The notes under the pieces are model-generated. The model saw only the letters and a program-made list of their open reading frames with translations, searched no databases and was not told the DNA's origin. Both the position numbers and the translations under genes were made by a program. Positions 6,126 through 7,766 of a DNA stretch of 7,766 nucleotides are shown here, piece by piece. The stretch lies in assembly GCA_001871755.1 (NCBI GenBank), contig MNXL01000128.1, forward strand, positions 1 to 7,766, written 5' to 3'. The DNA comes from Anaerolineae bacterium CG2_30_64_16. GTDB taxonomy: Bacteria > Chloroflexota > Anaerolineae > CG2-30-64-16. Within the stretch, counting starts at the first letter, position 1; every line of letters starts with the position of its first letter.

Positions 6126-6163
6126 GCCCCCCGGTTTCTGTGAGGAACCGGGGGCCTTTTTTT
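6126..6163 (+). terminator. Intrinsic terminator of groESL
   Basis: The left arm CCCCCGGTTTC (6128-6138) pairs with GGAACCGGGGG (6144-6154) with one T-G pair and a five-base loop TGTGA. CC and a run of seven T (6157-6163) follow, with another T-run after one G. The GC-rich stem plus T-tract is the classic rho-independent form, pointing rightward and 35 bases after the groEL stop. Confidence 0.95.
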
Positions 6164-6165
6164 GT

Positions 6166-6194
6166 TTTGCAGAATCCACCCCACACAGTATAAT
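6166..6194 (+). promoter_or_regulatory. Probable promoter of the membrane-protein gene
   Basis: A perfect -10 TATAAT lies at 6189-6194. Seventeen bases upstream, TTTGCA (6166-6171) matches four of six -35 positions. A start near 6201 would leave a leader of about 30 bases containing AGGAG (6218-6222). The -35 box sits in the T-rich tail of the groEL terminator. Confidence 0.65.
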
Positions 6195-6230
6195 CGAGCC
6201 GATGCTACCGCAAGACCAGGAGAACCGGTG

Positions 6231-7766
6231 ATGTCCGCAAAACGCCCCATTCGAAGCTACTACGCGCTGACCATCACACTCTCGGCCTTTCTCCTGTTCC
6301 AGGTCCAGCCGCTGATCAGCAAGTACATCCTGCCCTGGTTCGGCAGCACGCCGGTGGTCTGGTCCACCGCGATGCTCTTCTTCCAGCTTCTGCTCCTGGC
6401 GGGCAATGCGTACGCGTTCTGGCTAGTCGGCCGGTTGCGGCCGCGGGACCAGGGCCGCGTGCACATCCTGTTGCTCGGGGGCTCGCTGGGCCTGCTGGTG
6501 GTCACCGCGCTGACCTGGGACGCACCGATTCTGCCCGGCCTGGCCTGGCGACCCACAAGCCCGGCTGCCCCCACGTGGCGACTGCTGCGCACCCTGGCGG
6601 CCGCGGTCGGCGTGCCGTTCCTTCTCCTCTGCACCAACAGCCCGCTGATGCAAAGCTGGTTCAGCGATGACGCGCCGGGTCGCTCCCCCTACCGGCTGTA
6701 CGTATTGTCCAACGTGGGCTCACTGCTGGGGCTGCTGACCTATCCCTTCCTGGTGGAGCCCAACCTGGCCCTGGCGGATCAGGCGCGGCTGTGGACCCTG
6801 GGATACGTCCTCTTTGCGGCATCCGCCGGCTACGTCGCTTTCAGGAGATTCCGGGCGGGCCAGATATTCTTCGCAGATGGTGGGCATGAAAACTCTGCTG
6901 GGGTCGGTTTGCAGCCGTGCCCCCCTGAGCACGGAATTCGTTCCTTTCCCAATTCGTTGTGGACCGTGTTGGCCGCATGTGCCTCGACCATGCTGCTGGC
7001 GATCACCAACCAGATCACCCAGGAGCTCTCGATCACCCCGCTCCTGTGGGTGGCGCCGCTGGCCGTCTATCTCCTCACCTTCATCCTGTGCTTCTCGAAC
7101 GGCCGCTGGTACAACCGCACCGGCTATGCGATCGCCCTGCTCCCCGTGAGCGCGCTCTGCTGCGTGGCCTTCTACTACCGGCCGGTGACCTGGCCCGTCT
7201 CCCTGCAGGTCGGCGTCTATCTGCTGACCCTCTTCGTCTGCTGTATGATCTGCCACGGCGAGCTGGCCGCGCGCAAACCGCCCCCACGGCATCTGACGGC
7301 GTTCTACCTGTGGGTTGCGGCCGGCGGTGCGCTGGGCGGCGTGTTCGTCGGCCTGATCGCGCCCGCGCTCTTCCGGGACTTCTGGGAGCTGCCGCTGGGT
7401 CTGCTCGCCTGCTGGCTGCTGCTGCTCGGCATCTCTATCGGCAAGGGCCGCTCCCGGCAGGGGATTGGCGCGACCAGGCCGCCAGACCTGGTGCTGGTGG
7501 CCGGCGTCGCGCTGATGGCCACGAGCCTGCTCCTTTACGTCAACTGGAACGCCCAGGGCGCCCTGTACACGCACCGCAGCTTCTACGGCGTGCTGCGGGT
7601 GAGCCAGGGCGAAACCGGCGGCCGCGCGGGGACGTACAAACTGTTCCACGGCAGCACCCTGCACGGCTTCCAATACACGGACGCGACCCGTCGCGGCCTG
7701 CCCACCGCCTACTACACCGAAGAGAGCGGCGTCGGCCTGGCGATCCGCTATCAGCCCCGCCGCGCG
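6231..7766 (+). CDS. Fused MFS/spermidine-synthase-like membrane protein, 3' end beyond the window
   Basis: The frame is open for 512 codons to the right edge. The N-terminus (residues 10-60: LSAFLLFQVQPLISKYILPW, then FGSTPVVWSTAMLFFQLLLL) is characteristic of proteins annotated as fused MFS/spermidine synthase, in which a multi-pass membrane part precedes a spermidine-synthase-like fold. I see roughly ten or more hydrophobic segments, for example 12-33, 43-66, 78-96, 120-138, 157-175, 186-204, 246-262, 269-288, 298-315, 325-342, 356-380, 387-404 and 419-437. After these, THRSFYGVLRV (447-457), LFHGSTLHGFQ (471-481) and PTAYYTEESGVGLAI (491-505) open the synthase-like domain; its S-adenosyl-binding part would lie outside the window. 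The start ATG has AGGAG eight bases upstream; an in-frame GTG immediately precedes it. The substrate is unknown, and polyamine synthesis is not established for these fusions. Confidence 0.85.
   Translation, partial: MSAKRPIRSYYALTITLSAFLLFQVQPLISKYILPWFGSTPVVWSTAMLFFQLLLLAGNAYAFWLVGRLRPRDQGRVHILLLGGSLGLLVVTALTWDAPILPGLAWRPTSPAAPTWRLLRTLAAAVGVPFLLLCTNSPLMQSWFSDDAPGRSPYRLYVLSNVGSLLGLLTYPFLVEPNLALADQARLWTLGYVLFAASAGYVAFRRFRAGQIFFADGGHENSAGVGLQPCPPEHGIRSFPNSLWTVLAACASTMLLAITNQITQELSITPLLWVAPLAVYLLTFILCFSNGRWYNRTGYAIALLPVSALCCVAFYYRPVTWPVSLQVGVYLLTLFVCCMICHGELAARKPPPRHLTAFYLWVAAGGALGGVFVGLIAPALFRDFWELPLGLLACWLLLLGISIGKGRSRQGIGATRPPDLVLVAGVALMATSLLLYVNWNAQGALYTHRSFYGVLRVSQGETGGRAGTYKLFHGSTLHGFQYTDATRRGLPTAYYTEESGVGLAIRYQPRRA
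6855..6953 (+). other. In-frame insert in a loop of the membrane protein
   Basis: About 33 codons (residues 209-241, AGQIFFADGGHENSAG onwards to SFPN) sit between two hydrophobic segments. They are polar, rich in Gly, Pro and His, and use more A/T-ending codons than the flanks. The DNA includes a six-pair hairpin, CCGTGC (6915-6920) with GCACGG (6929-6934), and AATTCGTT repeated at 6935 and 6951. This looks like acquired or intergenic-type DNA rather than family sequence; the boundaries are approximate. Confidence 0.45.

Noticed and set aside
6720..7673. A 317-codon minus-strand open frame opposite the membrane-protein gene
   Set aside because: It is rich in Gln, Arg, Ala and Glu as expected from the complement of leucine-rich membrane codons. 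The plus-strand frame has coherent hydrophobic segments and family motifs.
2..7766. CRISPR array, toxin-antitoxin pair, defence island, prophage or insertion sequence
   Set aside because: No spaced direct repeats, no small paired genes and no transposase, integrase or phage genes are seen; the only mobile feature is the intein.

Overview
The window is GC-rich bacterial chromosome. All genes read rightward, in three blocks: a replication-restart/helicase cassette (2-3812), the groES-groEL chaperonin operon (about 3918-6168), and the 5' part of a large membrane protein gene (6231 to the right edge). The DnaB-DnaD-DnaC combination, a HrcA/CIRCE-controlled groESL, the flavour of the GroES and GroEL proteins and the fused membrane/spermidine-synthase protein fit Chloroflexota (Anaerolineae or a relative) best. 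This is a judgement from protein style, not a search result.

Region 1 (2-3812). The left edge cuts into dnaB inside an intein. The visible intein part (2-964) carries an XRE-like helix-turn-helix, a LAGLIDADG endonuclease motif and an intact C-terminal splice junction (His-Asn/Thr). It is followed by the helicase C-extein, which starts at the Thr of the Walker A motif, so the intein sits in the ATP-binding loop of the replicative helicase. dnaB overlaps a DnaD-like primosome gene by ATGA. A DnaC/IstB-type helicase-loader gene follows after 23 bases. The loader is unusual: one polypeptide has an N-terminal four-cysteine motif and two tandem AAA+ modules. Together these genes plausibly encode helicase, primosome remodeller and loader for helicase delivery.

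Region 2 (3813-6168). After a short intergenic stretch with a heptanucleotide repeat and hairpin comes a textbook heat-shock control region: -35/-10 with 17-base spacing, a perfect CIRCE operator at the expected transcription start and a small leader hairpin. It drives groES and groEL and ends at a strong intrinsic terminator.

Region 3 (6169-7766). A promoter overlapping the terminator T-tract leads to a gene for a polytopic membrane protein of the fused MFS/spermidine-synthase-like family, truncated by the window. It carries a roughly 33-residue in-frame insert that does not look like the rest of the protein.

The chaperonin block is ordinary. The points worth a second look are the double-AAA+ loader and the P-loop intein with its extra DNA-binding domain. 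I see no tRNA, rRNA, CRISPR array, transposase or defence system.
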